A stretch of DNA of 64,000 bases from Delta-02 sp964513565 (GCA_964513565.1 CAZENE010000015.1:9752-73751), one strand, 5' to 3'; shown: positions 17,160-26,406, numbered from the stretch's first letter. Numbers and translations are program-made. Notes: generated by a model from the letters alone, not told the origin.

Positions 17160-18565
17160 CGTGCTTCCTCCGTTGAAAGGGTATCTGCCCTGACCTCATT
17201 CCCCGCGGGCCCGGGCCGGGCGGCGCTTTCAGGCTTGCCGGTCAGGCCCATCGCCTTCATAAGGGAAGCGACGGCGATGTGCCGGTCGTAAAGCGCCTGG
17301 GAATGGTCGGAGCGTGAACGGACGAGGGCTGCCTGGGCGTTTATCACGTCTGTGCTTGTGTTGTCTTGAGCCCTGTAGCGCAGGCCTTCAATACGTGCCT
17401 GCTCGTATGCGGAAGCAATGGCCTTCCCTGAGACGGTTATCCGCTCTTCGGCATTGGCGATGGCCGTCTGTGCATCTTTTATCTCGCGTGCGATCGCGAG
17501 GCGCAAGGCCCGCTCCTCCTCTTTCGCGTTCATGAGGTAATAGCGCTCGCGCTCCACTTCGGAGCTTATGCGGCCGAAATCGAACACCGGCAGCATGAGG
17601 CGTATGCCGAGGGTCCAATTCTCCCTGAACGCGAACCTGTCTCCTGACCTGCCGCCATAATCGCCCGAAGCATATATGTCGGGCAATCTTTTCCCCCTCG
17701 CCGACGCAACGCGTTCTTCGCTCATTTTTACCTTGTTCACTGCAGCCTTGTAATCGGGGCGGTTTGCCAGGGCCCGGGCGAGATCGCCGCGGGGCACCTG
17801 TTCGAGTGCTGCAGGCTGGTTGTCAAACGATATCTGCAATTCGCCGGGATCGTCCATTCCGATGATGGACTTGAGCAGTTCACGGGCACTGCCGATGTTG
17901 TTCCGGGTCTGTATCCGGCGTTCCGCAGTACCCGCGAGTTCGGTCTCGGCCTTGAGGAGGTCGAGCTTCGGCACGGTACCTGCTTTCAGCAGGAATTCAA
18001 CGTCGCGCCTGTGCGCCTCAAGCCCCTTTTCCTGTGCCTCGAATGCCCGCAAAATCTCGTCGAGCTGGGCCAGTTTATAATGGACAGCGGTAACGTTATA
18101 GATCAGTTCGTGAAGGTTGCGCGTATGATAGTCCCGGGCCATCGACCGTTTTAGTTCCGCGATGGCGACGCCCCTTACGAGCCGGCCGCCCTTGAAAAGG
18201 GGAACTGAAAAAGTGGCGAACCCGTCGTAAACATTTTTTTCGAAGTCCGGTACATCGGACGGCAGCAAGGGAAGGCTTTCGATGACTATCGGGGTGAGCG
18301 GGTTAGCATAGCGATACCTTGTGTAGCCCCCCGTAACGTCGATCCGGGGCAGCCGGTCGGCCTCGGCCGCCTTAACGCCCTGGTCTTCGATGTGTATGTT
18401 CTGTTCAGCGATCTTGAGGGCAGGGTTGTGCTGTATCGCGTATTGGATAAGAGAAGACAGATCGAACCTCCCGTCTGGCCTCTCCTGACCGGCCATGGCA
18501 TAGCAGGGCAGGAGCACGGCAAAGATGATTCCCGTCGCAAACAATACCACCGCAGGCAGTCTCAT
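17156..18565 (-). CDS. TolC-family outer-membrane efflux protein
   Basis: A 469-residue outer-membrane channel subunit. It has a signal peptide ending near AMAGQ. Two OEP repeats follow, each with a long helix: about residues 36-240 ('LIQYAIQHNPALKIAEQNIH', 'LDLLKAETELAGTAERRIQT') and 250-450 ('ALANRPDYKAAVNKVKMSEE', 'VINAQAALVRSRSDHSQALY'). SD GGAGGG lies upstream. Translational overlaps (ATGA) join it to the TetR gene above and the fusion protein below, so the operon carries its own outer-membrane exit duct instead of relying on a shared TolC. Confidence 0.92.
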   Translation of the reverse strand: MRLPAVVLFATGIIFAVLLPCYAMAGQERPDGRFDLSSLIQYAIQHNPALKIAEQNIHIEDQGVKAAEADRLPRIDVTGGYTRYRYANPLTPIVIESLPLLPSDVPDFEKNVYDGFATFSVPLFKGGRLVRGVAIAELKRSMARDYHTRNLHELIYNVTAVHYKLAQLDEILRAFEAQEKGLEAHRRDVEFLLKAGTVPKLDLLKAETELAGTAERRIQTRNNIGSARELLKSIIGMDDPGELQISFDNQPAALEQVPRGDLARALANRPDYKAAVNKVKMSEERVASARGKRLPDIYASGDYGGRSGDRFAFRENWTLGIRLMLPVFDFGRISSEVERERYYLMNAKEEERALRLAIAREIKDAQTAIANAEERITVSGKAIASAYEQARIEGLRYRAQDNTSTDVINAQAALVRSRSDHSQALYDRHIAVASLMKAMGLTGKPESAARPGPAGNEVRADTLSTEEAR

Positions 18566-19206
18566 GCCGGCCCTCCTTTTTCGTGCTCCCTGATCGATGA
18601 GAGGGCTGCAAGCGAAAAACGGCAGATGTGGTCCGCAATTTCATCGATATCGAGCGATCTCACCTTCAGCTCTCCGATCAGCCTGCCGTATACCGGCCGC
18701 GCATAGAGAAAATACAGGCACTGGCCGATAATGCTTGACGAGCAGTACAATACGCTGTCGCTCGAGGGGTCCTTGTTGATGATCCGTCCTACGATAGAGG
18801 TTATCATGCTGAACATCGGCCTTGCCGTCTCTTCGATAATGACATCGAGTGCGCAGGTCGGTTCCGCGAATTCCCTGGCCATGAGCCTGCCGAACCGGGA
18901 TTCGACGCCGGAGTCGAGGATACGGTAAACAAATGAACGGATGAAACCTTCCATTCTTTTCTCAGGCGGGTCGGAGTGCGATGTCCCGAGTTCACGCGGG
19001 TATTTTTCGAAGGCGATATCTTTCCAATACCTTAGCGTCTCGACATAGAGGTTTTCCTTACTTTGGAAATAATAGTTGATGGAGGCCACGTTGACACCGG
19101 CCTGCCTCGAGATCTGCCGGATCGTGGCCTGCCGGAACCCGGTCTCGGAAAATATCTCGCCGGCTGCCCACAGGATGCGTTTTTTGGAACCTGGCCTGTC
19201 GTCCAT
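18562..19206 (-). CDS. TetR/AcrR-family repressor (CecR-like) of the export operon
   Basis: A 214-residue regulator. The N-terminal helix-turn-helix has the family pattern 'ILWAAGEIFSETGFRQATIR' followed by 'QISRQAGVNVASINYYFQSK'. The C-terminal region (DUF1956-like, as in CecR/YbiH) binds ligands. The start ATG at 19206 is preferred over one 33 bp upstream because AAGGGG lies 6 bp before it. First gene of the operon, overlapping tolC by 4 bp. A palindrome in its promoter (19246-19259) suggests autorepression relieved by the exported compound. Confidence 0.92.
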   Translation of the reverse strand: MDDRPGSKKRILWAAGEIFSETGFRQATIRQISRQAGVNVASINYYFQSKENLYVETLRYWKDIAFEKYPRELGTSHSDPPEKRMEGFIRSFVYRILDSGVESRFGRLMAREFAEPTCALDVIIEETARPMFSMITSIVGRIINKDPSSDSVLYCSSSIIGQCLYFLYARPVYGRLIGELKVRSLDIDEIADHICRFSLAALSSIREHEKGGPA

Positions 19207-19241
19207 AATGACCCCTTGCCAAACAAATGTTTTATACATAT

Positions 19242-19269
19242 ATTTTAAACGTCGGTTTATTTATGTCAA
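19242..19269 (-). promoter_or_regulatory. Promoter and TetR-type operator of the export operon
   Basis: On the minus strand TTGACA (19269-19264), a 16-bp spacer and TAAAAT (19247-19242). The spacer holds the inverted repeat TAAACCGACGTTTA (19259-19246), i.e. TAAAC/GTTTA half-sites around a CGAC centre, placed between -35 and -10 where a TetR dimer would block polymerase. Confidence 0.6.
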
Positions 19270-19403
19270 GAAATTTTTTTCACAAATTCCTTGTGAATAG
19301 AATAACATGCTCTTGTGAAAAACTTCCTTTGTTATCAAGAAGATGAGCACGGTTAACTGCTAAATCATTCATTATTCTGAATAATAAGGGGGTTAATTTA
19401 GTA

Positions 19404-19433
19404 TTGACAAAAAAATTTGATTCAGTTTAAATA
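19404..19433 (+). promoter_or_regulatory. Predicted promoter of the hdr-flx operon
   Basis: TTGACA (19404-19409), an 18-bp spacer and TAAATA (19428-19433). The leader to the hdrC ATG at 19609 is about 170 nt. The 402-bp divergent gap 19207-19608 holds this, the TetR promoter, and AT-rich sequence in which I see no other feature. Confidence 0.5.
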
Positions 19434-19608
19434 CCACAAGGTTTTAGGGCATATAGTTCATTGAAAAACATCTTGGTTTTCATTTCATTGTGGTGCTGTT
19501 CACCATAATGAATATAATTTCCGGAGCAGCTTTTGACCAGTTCACGTTCATGATCTCAACTCTGGTAAAGGGCTCGCTGCTACCGGCTGCAAAGGTTGGT
19601 TAATCTGA

Positions 19609-20175
19609 ATGGATACGATCAATTTAAGTGAAAAAACTGATTGGGCTTTCATCGAAGAGGTAAAGAAGGAAAGCGGCCAGAACCCGTCGTTGTGTTACCA
19701 GTGCGGGAACTGTACTGCAGGGTGTCCTTACACTCAATACTTTGATTACCCGGTGACCATGGTGATGCGTCTCCTGCAGGCCGGTCAGAAGGACACAATT
19801 CTCAAGTCAAAGGCGATCTGGCTCTGTGCGACGTGTGAAACGTGCACGACCCGGTGCCCGTGCGACGTTGACGTGGCCCACATCATGGACACCTTGAGGA
19901 TCATGGCCCGCAGAGAGGGCAAGGTAGCCGAGAAAGATATCCAGCTCTTTTACGATTCCTTCCTTGATTCCATGAAAAAACACGGCAGGATATTCGAGAT
20001 GGGCATTCTGATGAGCTACAAGATGAAATCAGGACAGTTCATGGCGGATGCTGAGCTTGGCCCGAAAGTTATGAGCAAGGGCAAGATCAGCCTGTTTTCA
20101 AAATCTATAAAAGGCGCAGATAAGGTAGCTCAAATATTTAATAGATTCCAGGAAAAGGCGAAAAAGCATGGCTGA
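19609..20175 (+). CDS. hdrC: HdrC-like heterodisulfide reductase subunit (two 4Fe-4S clusters)
   Basis: A 188-residue iron-sulfur protein. Two cluster motifs are CYQCGNCTAGCP (about residues 34-45) and CATCETCTTRCP (about 76-87); the rest is helical. In HdrABC complexes HdrC carries electrons from the flavin subunit HdrA to the disulfide-reducing HdrB. First gene of hdrCBA-flxDCBA. It overlaps hdrB by 8 bp. SD is weak (AAGG 12-13 bp upstream) but no other start fits. In bacteria the disulfide partner is not coenzyme M/B; DsrC-type proteins have been proposed. Confidence 0.92.
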   Translation: MDTINLSEKTDWAFIEEVKKESGQNPSLCYQCGNCTAGCPYTQYFDYPVTMVMRLLQAGQKDTILKSKAIWLCATCETCTTRCPCDVDVAHIMDTLRIMARREGKVAEKDIQLFYDSFLDSMKKHGRIFEMGILMSYKMKSGQFMADAELGPKVMSKGKISLFSKSIKGADKVAQIFNRFQEKAKKHG

Positions 20176-21133
20176 GAAAGAATACGCATATTTCTGTGGT
20201 TGTTCGCTGGAAGGTACTGCGAAAGAGTACGACGAATCAATTCGGGCTGTCATGAAGGCTTTCGGAGTAGGCCTCGTGGAGGCCGATGATTGGAGTTGCT
20301 GCGGGTCCACTCCGGCCCATACGGTCGATCAAGTATTAGCCGCCGCGCTTGCCGCACGTAACCTTTCCCTCATTGAGAAGATGAACAAGGACGTTCTCAC
20401 AACGCCTTGTCCGTCATGCCTCATGGCTTTCAAGAAAGCGCAGCACGGCATGTCCGGCAGCGAGGAATTTAAGGCCGAGGTTAACGAGCTTCTCGATGAG
20501 CCTTACAATTGCGGGGTTGAGTCGAAGTCATCCCTCCAGATAATCTACGAAGATATCGGGCTTGAGGCCATCGCGGCAAAAGTGACGCATATCATGCCTG
20601 ACCTTAAGGTTGCGCCGTATTACGGATGCATCCTGTCGAGGCCGCCCGAGATCGCCAACTTCGATGATCCCGAGAACCCGGTTTCCATGGACAACGTCCT
20701 GAAGGCCGCAGGCATCGAGGTTGCCGATTTTGCGTTCAAACTGGAATGCTGCGGCGCCGCGTTCGGCGTTCCCAAGAGGGAGATGGTCAACAGGCTTTCG
20801 GGCAAGGTGCTCGAAATGGCGGTGGATGCCGGTGCGAACGCTATCGCGGTTGCTTGCCCGCTGTGCCAGCAGAACCTCGACCTTCGCCAGGATCAGATCA
20901 ACAGTGTGACGGGGGCGAAGTACAATATCCCCATCATTTATTTTACCCAGCTTATGGGCCTCGCTTTTGGTTTATCCCCGAAAGAAGTTGGCATGGATAA
21001 GCTCTTCGTCAATGCCGACAAGGTTACGAGAAGGATAACCAAGGCGGAATACGACAAGATGAAAGAAGAAGAGGCAGCGGCCAAAAAAGCCCAGAAGGCC
21101 AAGAAGCCGGCTGCGGAAGAGACAAAAAATTAA
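20168..21133 (+). CDS. hdrB: HdrB-like heterodisulfide reductase catalytic subunit
   Basis: A 321-residue protein with two CCG domains. The first has CGCSLEGTAKEYDES, WSCCGSTPAH and TPCPSCLM; the second has PYYGCIL, LECCGAAFG and ACPLCQQN. These cysteines bind the two non-cubane [4Fe-4S] clusters that reduce disulfides in methanogen HdrB. A low-complexity Lys/Ala tail (about the last 25 residues) is added. It overlaps hdrC and is followed 13 bp later by hdrA. Both CCG motifs are complete, so catalysis is plausible. The substrate disulfide in this organism is unknown. Confidence 0.93.
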   Translation: MAEKEYAYFCGCSLEGTAKEYDESIRAVMKAFGVGLVEADDWSCCGSTPAHTVDQVLAAALAARNLSLIEKMNKDVLTTPCPSCLMAFKKAQHGMSGSEEFKAEVNELLDEPYNCGVESKSSLQIIYEDIGLEAIAAKVTHIMPDLKVAPYYGCILSRPPEIANFDDPENPVSMDNVLKAAGIEVADFAFKLECCGAAFGVPKREMVNRLSGKVLEMAVDAGANAIAVACPLCQQNLDLRQDQINSVTGAKYNIPIIYFTQLMGLAFGLSPKEVGMDKLFVNADKVTRRITKAEYDKMKEEEAAAKKAQKAKKPAAEETKN

Positions 21134-21146
21134 GGAGACCTGATCG

Positions 21147-23108
21147 ATGCGGGTTGGTGTATTTATCTGCCATTGTGGAAGCAACATCGCGGGAACCGTT
21201 GACGTCGCGAAAGTGGCCGAGGAAGCCCGGAAGATGCCCGGCGTCGCGTATGCGACAGACTATATGTATACCTGTTCCGAACCGGGACAGAAAGAGATCA
21301 CGGACGCGATCGAGCAGCACAAGCTCGACAGGATCGTTGTCGCGGCATGTTCTCCGCGTATGCATGAGAATACCTTCCGAAGGACGATCATGAAGGCGGG
21401 GCTTAACCGCTACTTCTTCGAGCAGGCAAACATCCGTGAGCACGTGTCTTGGATCGGGCTCGACAAAGAGCTCAACACGAACAAGGCGATCGAGGAAGTG
21501 CGGATGTCCGTTGCGAAGGTCCAGAAAAACAGAGCTCTGTTTTCGTCGTCATTCAAGATCAATAAGAGAGTTCTGGTCATCGGCGGCGGCGTGGCCGGCA
21601 TGCAGGCGGCGCTTGACTGCGCTGACGGCGGCCTCGAGGTTGTCATGGTCGAGAAAAGCCCGTCCATCGGCGGTATGATGGCTCGCCTCGACAAGACATT
21701 CCCGACGGTCGACTGTTCGATCTGTATTCTGGGCCCGAAGATGGTCGATGTTGCCCAGCATGACCTTATTAAGTTATATGCCTATAGCGAGATAGCCGAG
21801 ATCAAGGGCTATGTCGGAAACTATACGGTAAAGATCAAGAAGAAACCGTCATACGTGGACTGGACGAAGTGTACCGGCTGCGGTCTGTGCATGGAAAAGT
21901 GCCCGACCAAGAACGCGTACGACCATTTCAACTTCGGCGCCGCGCCGACACGGGCTATCAACATCCCGTTCCCGCAGGCGATCCCCAAAAAGGCGACGAT
22001 TGACCCGAACTTTTGCCGGCAGTTTACGAAAGGCAAATGCGGTGTGTGCGCGAAGGTCTGCCCCACCGGCGCCATCAATTACGAAATGCAGGAAGAGTAT
22101 ATTACGGAAGAGGTTGGCGCGATCATCACGGCAACAGGCTATGGCCTCATGGATATCGAGAATTTCAACGAATACGGCGCCGGCCGGTATCCCGATGTTA
22201 TCACGGGCATCCAGTACGAGCGTTTTCTGAATGCGTCGGGTCCGACGTCAGGCCATATTATCAGACCGTCCGACCACGAAGAACCGAAGACGATCGTTTT
22301 TATCTCCTGCGTGGGTTCACGCGACAAATCGCTTGGCGTCCCGTATTGCTCGAACTTCTGCTGCATGTACATCGCCAAACAGGCAATTTTGACGAAAGAC
22401 CATATCCCCGATTCCCAGTCGTATGTCTTCTATATGGACATACGGTCGCCGGGAAAAGGCTATGATGAATTTACCCGCCGCGCCCAGGAAGAATACGGTG
22501 CGAAGTACATCCGCGGCCGGGTATCCCGGATCTATCCCAAGGGAAAGAAGATGGTGGTACGCGGTGCTGACACGATGCTCGGCACCCAGGTAGAGATAGA
22601 GGCAGATCTCGTTGTCCTCGCCAATGCCGTCGTAGCGGCCCCCGGGGCGGCCCAGATGGCCGAGAAGCTCCACATTTCCTATGACACCTTCGGATTCTAC
22701 GTCGAGTCGCACCCGAAGCTGCGGCCGGTCGAAACGAATACGTCGGGTGTCTACCTCGCCGGCGCATGCCAGGGCCCGAAAGATATCCCGGCATCGGTCG
22801 GCCAGGGTTCCGCGGCAGCCGCGAAGGTCCTGTCGCTCTTCTCGAAAGATATGCTCGAATCAGATCCGGCTATCGCTCAGGTCAACATCAATACATGCGT
22901 AGGCTGTTTCAAATGCCTTAAAACATGCCCGTTCCAGGCCATTGTCGAAGATACGCTGAGAAACGGCAAGAAAGTCGCAAAGGTCATTGAAACGGTCTGT
23001 GCAGGATGCGGTGTCTGCACGTCCACCTGTCCTTGCGGCGCCATTCAGCTGCAGCATTTCACGGATAACCAGCTCTTAGCGGAGGTTAATGTACTATGTC
23101 AGAAGTAG
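21147..23108 (+). CDS. hdrA: HdrA-like flavoprotein, electron-bifurcating subunit
   Basis: A 653-residue FAD protein. The N-terminal region has FICHCGS and ACSPRMHENTFR. The FAD-binding motif is VIGGGVAGMQAA (about residues 148-159), followed by 'EKSPSIGGMMARLDKTFPTV' and DCSICILGPKM. Iron-sulfur motifs are CTGCGLCMEKCP, CGVCAKVCP, and near the C-terminus CVGCFKCLKTCP and CAGCGVCTSTCP. HdrA confurcates or bifurcates electrons between MvhD/FlxD, ferredoxin and HdrCB. Size matches single (unfused) bacterial HdrA. SD AAGGAG precedes the ATG. It overlaps flxD by 13 bp. Confidence 0.94.
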   Translation: MRVGVFICHCGSNIAGTVDVAKVAEEARKMPGVAYATDYMYTCSEPGQKEITDAIEQHKLDRIVVAACSPRMHENTFRRTIMKAGLNRYFFEQANIREHVSWIGLDKELNTNKAIEEVRMSVAKVQKNRALFSSSFKINKRVLVIGGGVAGMQAALDCADGGLEVVMVEKSPSIGGMMARLDKTFPTVDCSICILGPKMVDVAQHDLIKLYAYSEIAEIKGYVGNYTVKIKKKPSYVDWTKCTGCGLCMEKCPTKNAYDHFNFGAAPTRAINIPFPQAIPKKATIDPNFCRQFTKGKCGVCAKVCPTGAINYEMQEEYITEEVGAIITATGYGLMDIENFNEYGAGRYPDVITGIQYERFLNASGPTSGHIIRPSDHEEPKTIVFISCVGSRDKSLGVPYCSNFCCMYIAKQAILTKDHIPDSQSYVFYMDIRSPGKGYDEFTRRAQEEYGAKYIRGRVSRIYPKGKKMVVRGADTMLGTQVEIEADLVVLANAVVAAPGAAQMAEKLHISYDTFGFYVESHPKLRPVETNTSGVYLAGACQGPKDIPASVGQGSAAAAKVLSLFSKDMLESDPAIAQVNINTCVGCFKCLKTCPFQAIVEDTLRNGKKVAKVIETVCAGCGVCTSTCPCGAIQLQHFTDNQLLAEVNVLCQK

Positions 23109-23512
23109 CAGGCAAAGAACTGCGGATCGTTGGATTTCTCTGTAACTGGTGCTCCTACGGCGGTGCCGATACCGCAGGCGTCGGGCGCTTCAAACAGCCC
23201 ACCGATCTTCGGATCATCAGGGTTCCGTGCTCGGGCCGTGTCGACCCGATGTTTGTAGTGCGCGCGCTCATCACGGGTGCGGATGGCGTTCTCGTTTCCG
23301 GATGCCACCCCAGGGATTGCCACTATACCGACGGGAACTTTTACGCAAGGCGCAGGTTGGAAATGCTCAAAAGGCTCTTGCCGTTTTTGGGCATAGACGA
23401 CAAGAGATTTCACTATACATGGGTTTCGGCCTCGGAAGGCGCGAAGTGGCAGCAGGTCGTAACGGATTTTACGAAACAGGTCCATGCGCTTGGCCCCATG
23501 CATAAAAAGTAA
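23096..23512 (+). CDS. flxD: FlxD/MvhD-family [2Fe-2S] electron-transfer protein
   Basis: A 138-residue protein of the MvhD family with FLCNWCSYGGADTAG, VPCSGRVDP and GCHPRDCHYTDGN, the conserved cysteines of the [2Fe-2S] site that passes electrons into HdrA. In methanogens MvhD connects a hydrogenase. Here there is no hydrogenase gene, and instead Flx subunits follow, so it is called FlxD. The ATG at 23096 overlaps the end of hdrA and has GGAGG 10 bp upstream. 12-bp gap to the next gene. Confidence 0.9.
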   Translation: MSEVAGKELRIVGFLCNWCSYGGADTAGVGRFKQPTDLRIIRVPCSGRVDPMFVVRALITGADGVLVSGCHPRDCHYTDGNFYARRRLEMLKRLLPFLGIDDKRFHYTWVSASEGAKWQQVVTDFTKQVHALGPMHKK

Positions 23513-23524
23513 GGAGAAGGCACT

Positions 23525-24475
23525 TTGAGTACTCAGAAACTGAAAGAGATCATTAATAAGGTCTTACCCGATGTTGAGACCGTCATCTGCTGGCAGGAAG
23601 GTTTCGACAAGCTCAATGTGACGCCGATCTTCATCACGTCCCCTGAGCAGGTCGACAAGGTTGTCTGGAACGCGGCCTGTGCCCAGAACCTGGCAAGTTA
23701 TCTTCCCTCGCAGAAGAAAAAGGTTGCGGTCGTGGTGAAAGGCTGCGATTCAAGGACCATCGTCCAGTACATGCAGGAAGGCCTCATCGACAGGAACAAC
23801 GTCGTCATCATCGGAATGCCGTGCAAAGGCATTATCAGCAAGAAAAAAGTCCAGAAGGCCATTAACAATGAAGTGGTCGAAGAGGTTACCTTCACGGACG
23901 ATTCGATAAAGGTCAAGACCCCGTCGGGAGAGAAGACCATCCCTATAAAGGATGTGAGTCCGAGCAAATGTGCATCATGCCAGTTCCCGACCCCGATCGT
24001 CTATGACCAGCTTGCCGGGGATGCTATACAGTCCGACAAACCTGCGGAAAGCGTTTATGCAGATGTGGCCGAACTCGAAGCCAAGACCCTCGAAGAACGC
24101 TGGGCCTATTTCGCGAAGGAGTTCGATAAGTGCATCCGGTGTTATGCTTGCAGGAACGCATGCCCGATGTGCGTATGCCAGGACAGCTGCATTGCCGAGA
24201 CACGCGACCCGCACTGGATCACGCAGAAGTCGAGCTTTGACGAAAAATTAATGTTCCATATGATCCATGCCCTGCACCTTGCGGGCCGGTGCGTTGAGTG
24301 CGGCGAATGCGAACGTGTATGCCCCATGGAGATCCCCGTGGCAAAACTGAAAAAGAAGATAAACAAAGAGATGAAAGAACTCTTTGATTATACACCGGGA
24401 GTCAACCCCGAAGATAAGCCGCCGATGTATACATTCAACGTTGACGAAGCGAAAATCAAGGAGCATAAACTCTAA
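23525..24475 (+). CDS. flxC: FlxC-like 4Fe-4S protein
   Basis: A 316-residue protein. The N-terminal half resembles a coenzyme F420-hydrogenase-beta/FlxC-like region with VVVKGCDSRTI and IIGMPCKGI. The C-terminal half has a ferredoxin-type dicluster: CIRCYACRNACPMC (about residues 203-216) and CVECGECERVCP (about 259-270). It also has a CASCQ motif near residue 153. Start is TTG at 23525, supported by AAGGAG 8 bp upstream. It overlaps flxB by one base. Its place between flxD and flxB matches the FlxABCD-HdrABC gene sets described in sulfate reducers, read in reverse order. Confidence 0.82.
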   Translation: MSTQKLKEIINKVLPDVETVICWQEGFDKLNVTPIFITSPEQVDKVVWNAACAQNLASYLPSQKKKVAVVVKGCDSRTIVQYMQEGLIDRNNVVIIGMPCKGIISKKKVQKAINNEVVEEVTFTDDSIKVKTPSGEKTIPIKDVSPSKCASCQFPTPIVYDQLAGDAIQSDKPAESVYADVAELEAKTLEERWAYFAKEFDKCIRCYACRNACPMCVCQDSCIAETRDPHWITQKSSFDEKLMFHMIHALHLAGRCVECGECERVCPMEIPVAKLKKKINKEMKELFDYTPGVNPEDKPPMYTFNVDEAKIKEHKL

Positions 24476-25560
24476 TGGCTGACAAAGGATACCTACCGAA
24501 AGAGAAGATAAAGGAATTCGTCGAGGCACTCGGTAAAGACGCAGCCGTGTACGCTCCGAGCCTCGAAGGGGATACGATCATCTTCCGTCAGTACACACCT
24601 GACACCGAGATCGCCCTTGACAGACCGGCCAACACGCCGCCGAAGGGAGTTATTTATCCTCAATGCGAGACGCTTATGTCTTTCGAATTCAAGAAGGACC
24701 CAGCAACCCCGCTGAAGATGGATATTGAGCTCAAGACGAACCTGGATTTCCCGAAGGCAGTTATTTTTGGCGGACGTCCCTGTGATGCGCGCGGTTTTAC
24801 GATCATCGACAGGGTTTTCATCGATACCGATACGCCCGATCCATATTATAAGAAACGCCGCGAGAATACCACGATCATCACAAAATGTTGCAACACACCT
24901 TATGCAGGATGCTTCTGCGTAGGCGTCGGCGGAGGCCCTGCCTCAGATGAAGGCTCCGATGTCGTGATGACTGAGGTTGATGGCGGGTACTATATGGAGG
25001 CAGTGACCGATAAAGGCAAGGCCATTATGTCGCTGTCGATGATCCAGGATGGTGTATCATACGAGGCGAAAGCGAAAGAGGCCAACGAGAAGGCAACGGC
25101 GGCTGTGAGAAACCCCTTCGCGGACAGCGCCGAGAAAGTAAATGCCGAATTGTTTGACAGCGGTGATTTTTGGGCGCGGGTCATTGACAAGTGTGTGAGC
25201 TGCGGAGCCTGCACTTTCCTGTGCCCGACATGCTACTGCTTCAATATCACGGATGAGCAGGCGATCATGACCGGTGAGAGGATCCGTTCGTGGGATTCGT
25301 GCATGTTCCAGCATTTTACCCTGGAAACGAGCGGCCATAACCCGCGGCCTTTAAAGCATAAAAGGTTCCGGAACAGGGTAGGGCATAAGTTTTACTATTA
25401 CCCTGAAAAATACGATGGAGCAATTGCATGCACCGGTTGCGGCAGATGCATCAGGTACTGCCCGGTATCGGTTGATATCAGTGAAATAGTGGGTTACCTC
25501 AAAGACCCGAAGGCGGACCCCGCTCAGTGGGCCGCAGAAAAAAAAGACGCGAAGAATTAG
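24475..25560 (+). CDS. flxB: FlxB-like 4Fe-4S subunit (AsrA/sulfhydrogenase-beta family)
   Basis: A 361-residue iron-sulfur protein of the family that includes anaerobic sulfite reductase subunit A and sulfhydrogenase beta. The N-terminal domain ('GVIYPQCETLMSFEF', 'AVIFGGRPCDARGFTI', 'CCNTPYAGCFCVGVGGGPAS') is followed by two 4Fe-4S motifs, CVSCGACTFLCPTCYC (about residues 241-256) and CTGCGRCIRYCP (about 321-332). It relays electrons between the FAD subunit FlxA and the other FeS subunits. Its start overlaps the previous stop by one base, and flxA begins about 9 bp after it. Confidence 0.85.
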   Translation: MADKGYLPKEKIKEFVEALGKDAAVYAPSLEGDTIIFRQYTPDTEIALDRPANTPPKGVIYPQCETLMSFEFKKDPATPLKMDIELKTNLDFPKAVIFGGRPCDARGFTIIDRVFIDTDTPDPYYKKRRENTTIITKCCNTPYAGCFCVGVGGGPASDEGSDVVMTEVDGGYYMEAVTDKGKAIMSLSMIQDGVSYEAKAKEANEKATAAVRNPFADSAEKVNAELFDSGDFWARVIDKCVSCGACTFLCPTCYCFNITDEQAIMTGERIRSWDSCMFQHFTLETSGHNPRPLKHKRFRNRVGHKFYYYPEKYDGAIACTGCGRCIRYCPVSVDISEIVGYLKDPKADPAQWAAEKKDAKN

Positions 25561-25569
25561 GAGTGCGTG

Positions 25570-26406
25570 ATGACAGGGAATCATAATCCATACCTTCCTG
25601 AACTGGCAACAGTGGTTAAGGTAATTGACGAAACGCCAAACATAAAATCCTTCCAGGTCGTGTTCAATGATGCCGAAAAGATGAAGAATTTCACGTTCGA
25701 GCCGGGCCAGGTCGGACAGCTCTCCGTTTTCGGCGTAGGTGAATCCACTTTCGTTATCAATTCTCCGCCGACCCGTATGGATTACCTGCAGTTCAGCGTA
25801 ATGAAGGCCGGCGAAGTGACGACCGCGCTCCATGGGATATATGAAGGTGATGTTATCGGGGTCAGGGCACCGCTCGGCAACTGGTTCCCCTATGAATTTA
25901 TGAAGGGTAAGAATATCCTGTTCATCGGCGGCGGCATCGGTCTCGCCCCGCTTCGGACCCTTATCCTTTACATGCTCGACAACAGAGCGGATTACAAAGA
26001 TATAACCATTATCTATGGCTCGAGGACGCCCCCCGACCTGTGCTATAAGGATGAACTCAAAGAGTGGGAAGAAAGACCTGACGTGAACCTCATCCTCACC
26101 GTAGATAATGAATTTCCGGGATGGGAAAAGCGGACGGGTTTCGTGCCGACCGTCTTGAGGGAGGAAGCTCCGAAGCCGGAAAATACAATCGCTATCACTT
26201 GCGGACCCCCGATTATGATAAAGTTTGTCCTCGAGGGTCTGGCCGATCTGAAATTTCCTGAGGAGAATATCATCACCACGCTCGAAGCCAGGATGAAATG
26301 CGGTATTGGCCTGTGCGGCCGCTGCAACCTGGGCCACAAGTACATTTGTAAAGACGGACCGGTGTTTTCACTGAAACAGCTGAAAGAGCTCCCATCGGAC
26401 GACTAA
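25570..26406 (+). CDS. flxA: FlxA-like FAD/NAD(P)-binding subunit (AsrB/PyrK family)
   Basis: A 278-residue ferredoxin-NAD(P)+-reductase-type subunit. The FAD domain has 'FEPGQVGQLSVFGVGESTFV'. The NAD(P) domain has the Gly-rich FIGGGIGLAPLRTL and YGSRTP. The C-terminal [2Fe-2S] loop is CGIGLCGRC...YIC. It would oxidise NADH and pass electrons through FlxBC and FlxD to HdrA. ATG at 25570 has AGGAG 6 bp upstream; a GTG directly before it is less likely. Last gene of the operon; an intrinsic terminator follows 18 bp after the stop. Confidence 0.9.
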   Translation: MTGNHNPYLPELATVVKVIDETPNIKSFQVVFNDAEKMKNFTFEPGQVGQLSVFGVGESTFVINSPPTRMDYLQFSVMKAGEVTTALHGIYEGDVIGVRAPLGNWFPYEFMKGKNILFIGGGIGLAPLRTLILYMLDNRADYKDITIIYGSRTPPDLCYKDELKEWEERPDVNLILTVDNEFPGWEKRTGFVPTVLREEAPKPENTIAITCGPPIMIKFVLEGLADLKFPEENIITTLEARMKCGIGLCGRCNLGHKYICKDGPVFSLKQLKELPSDD

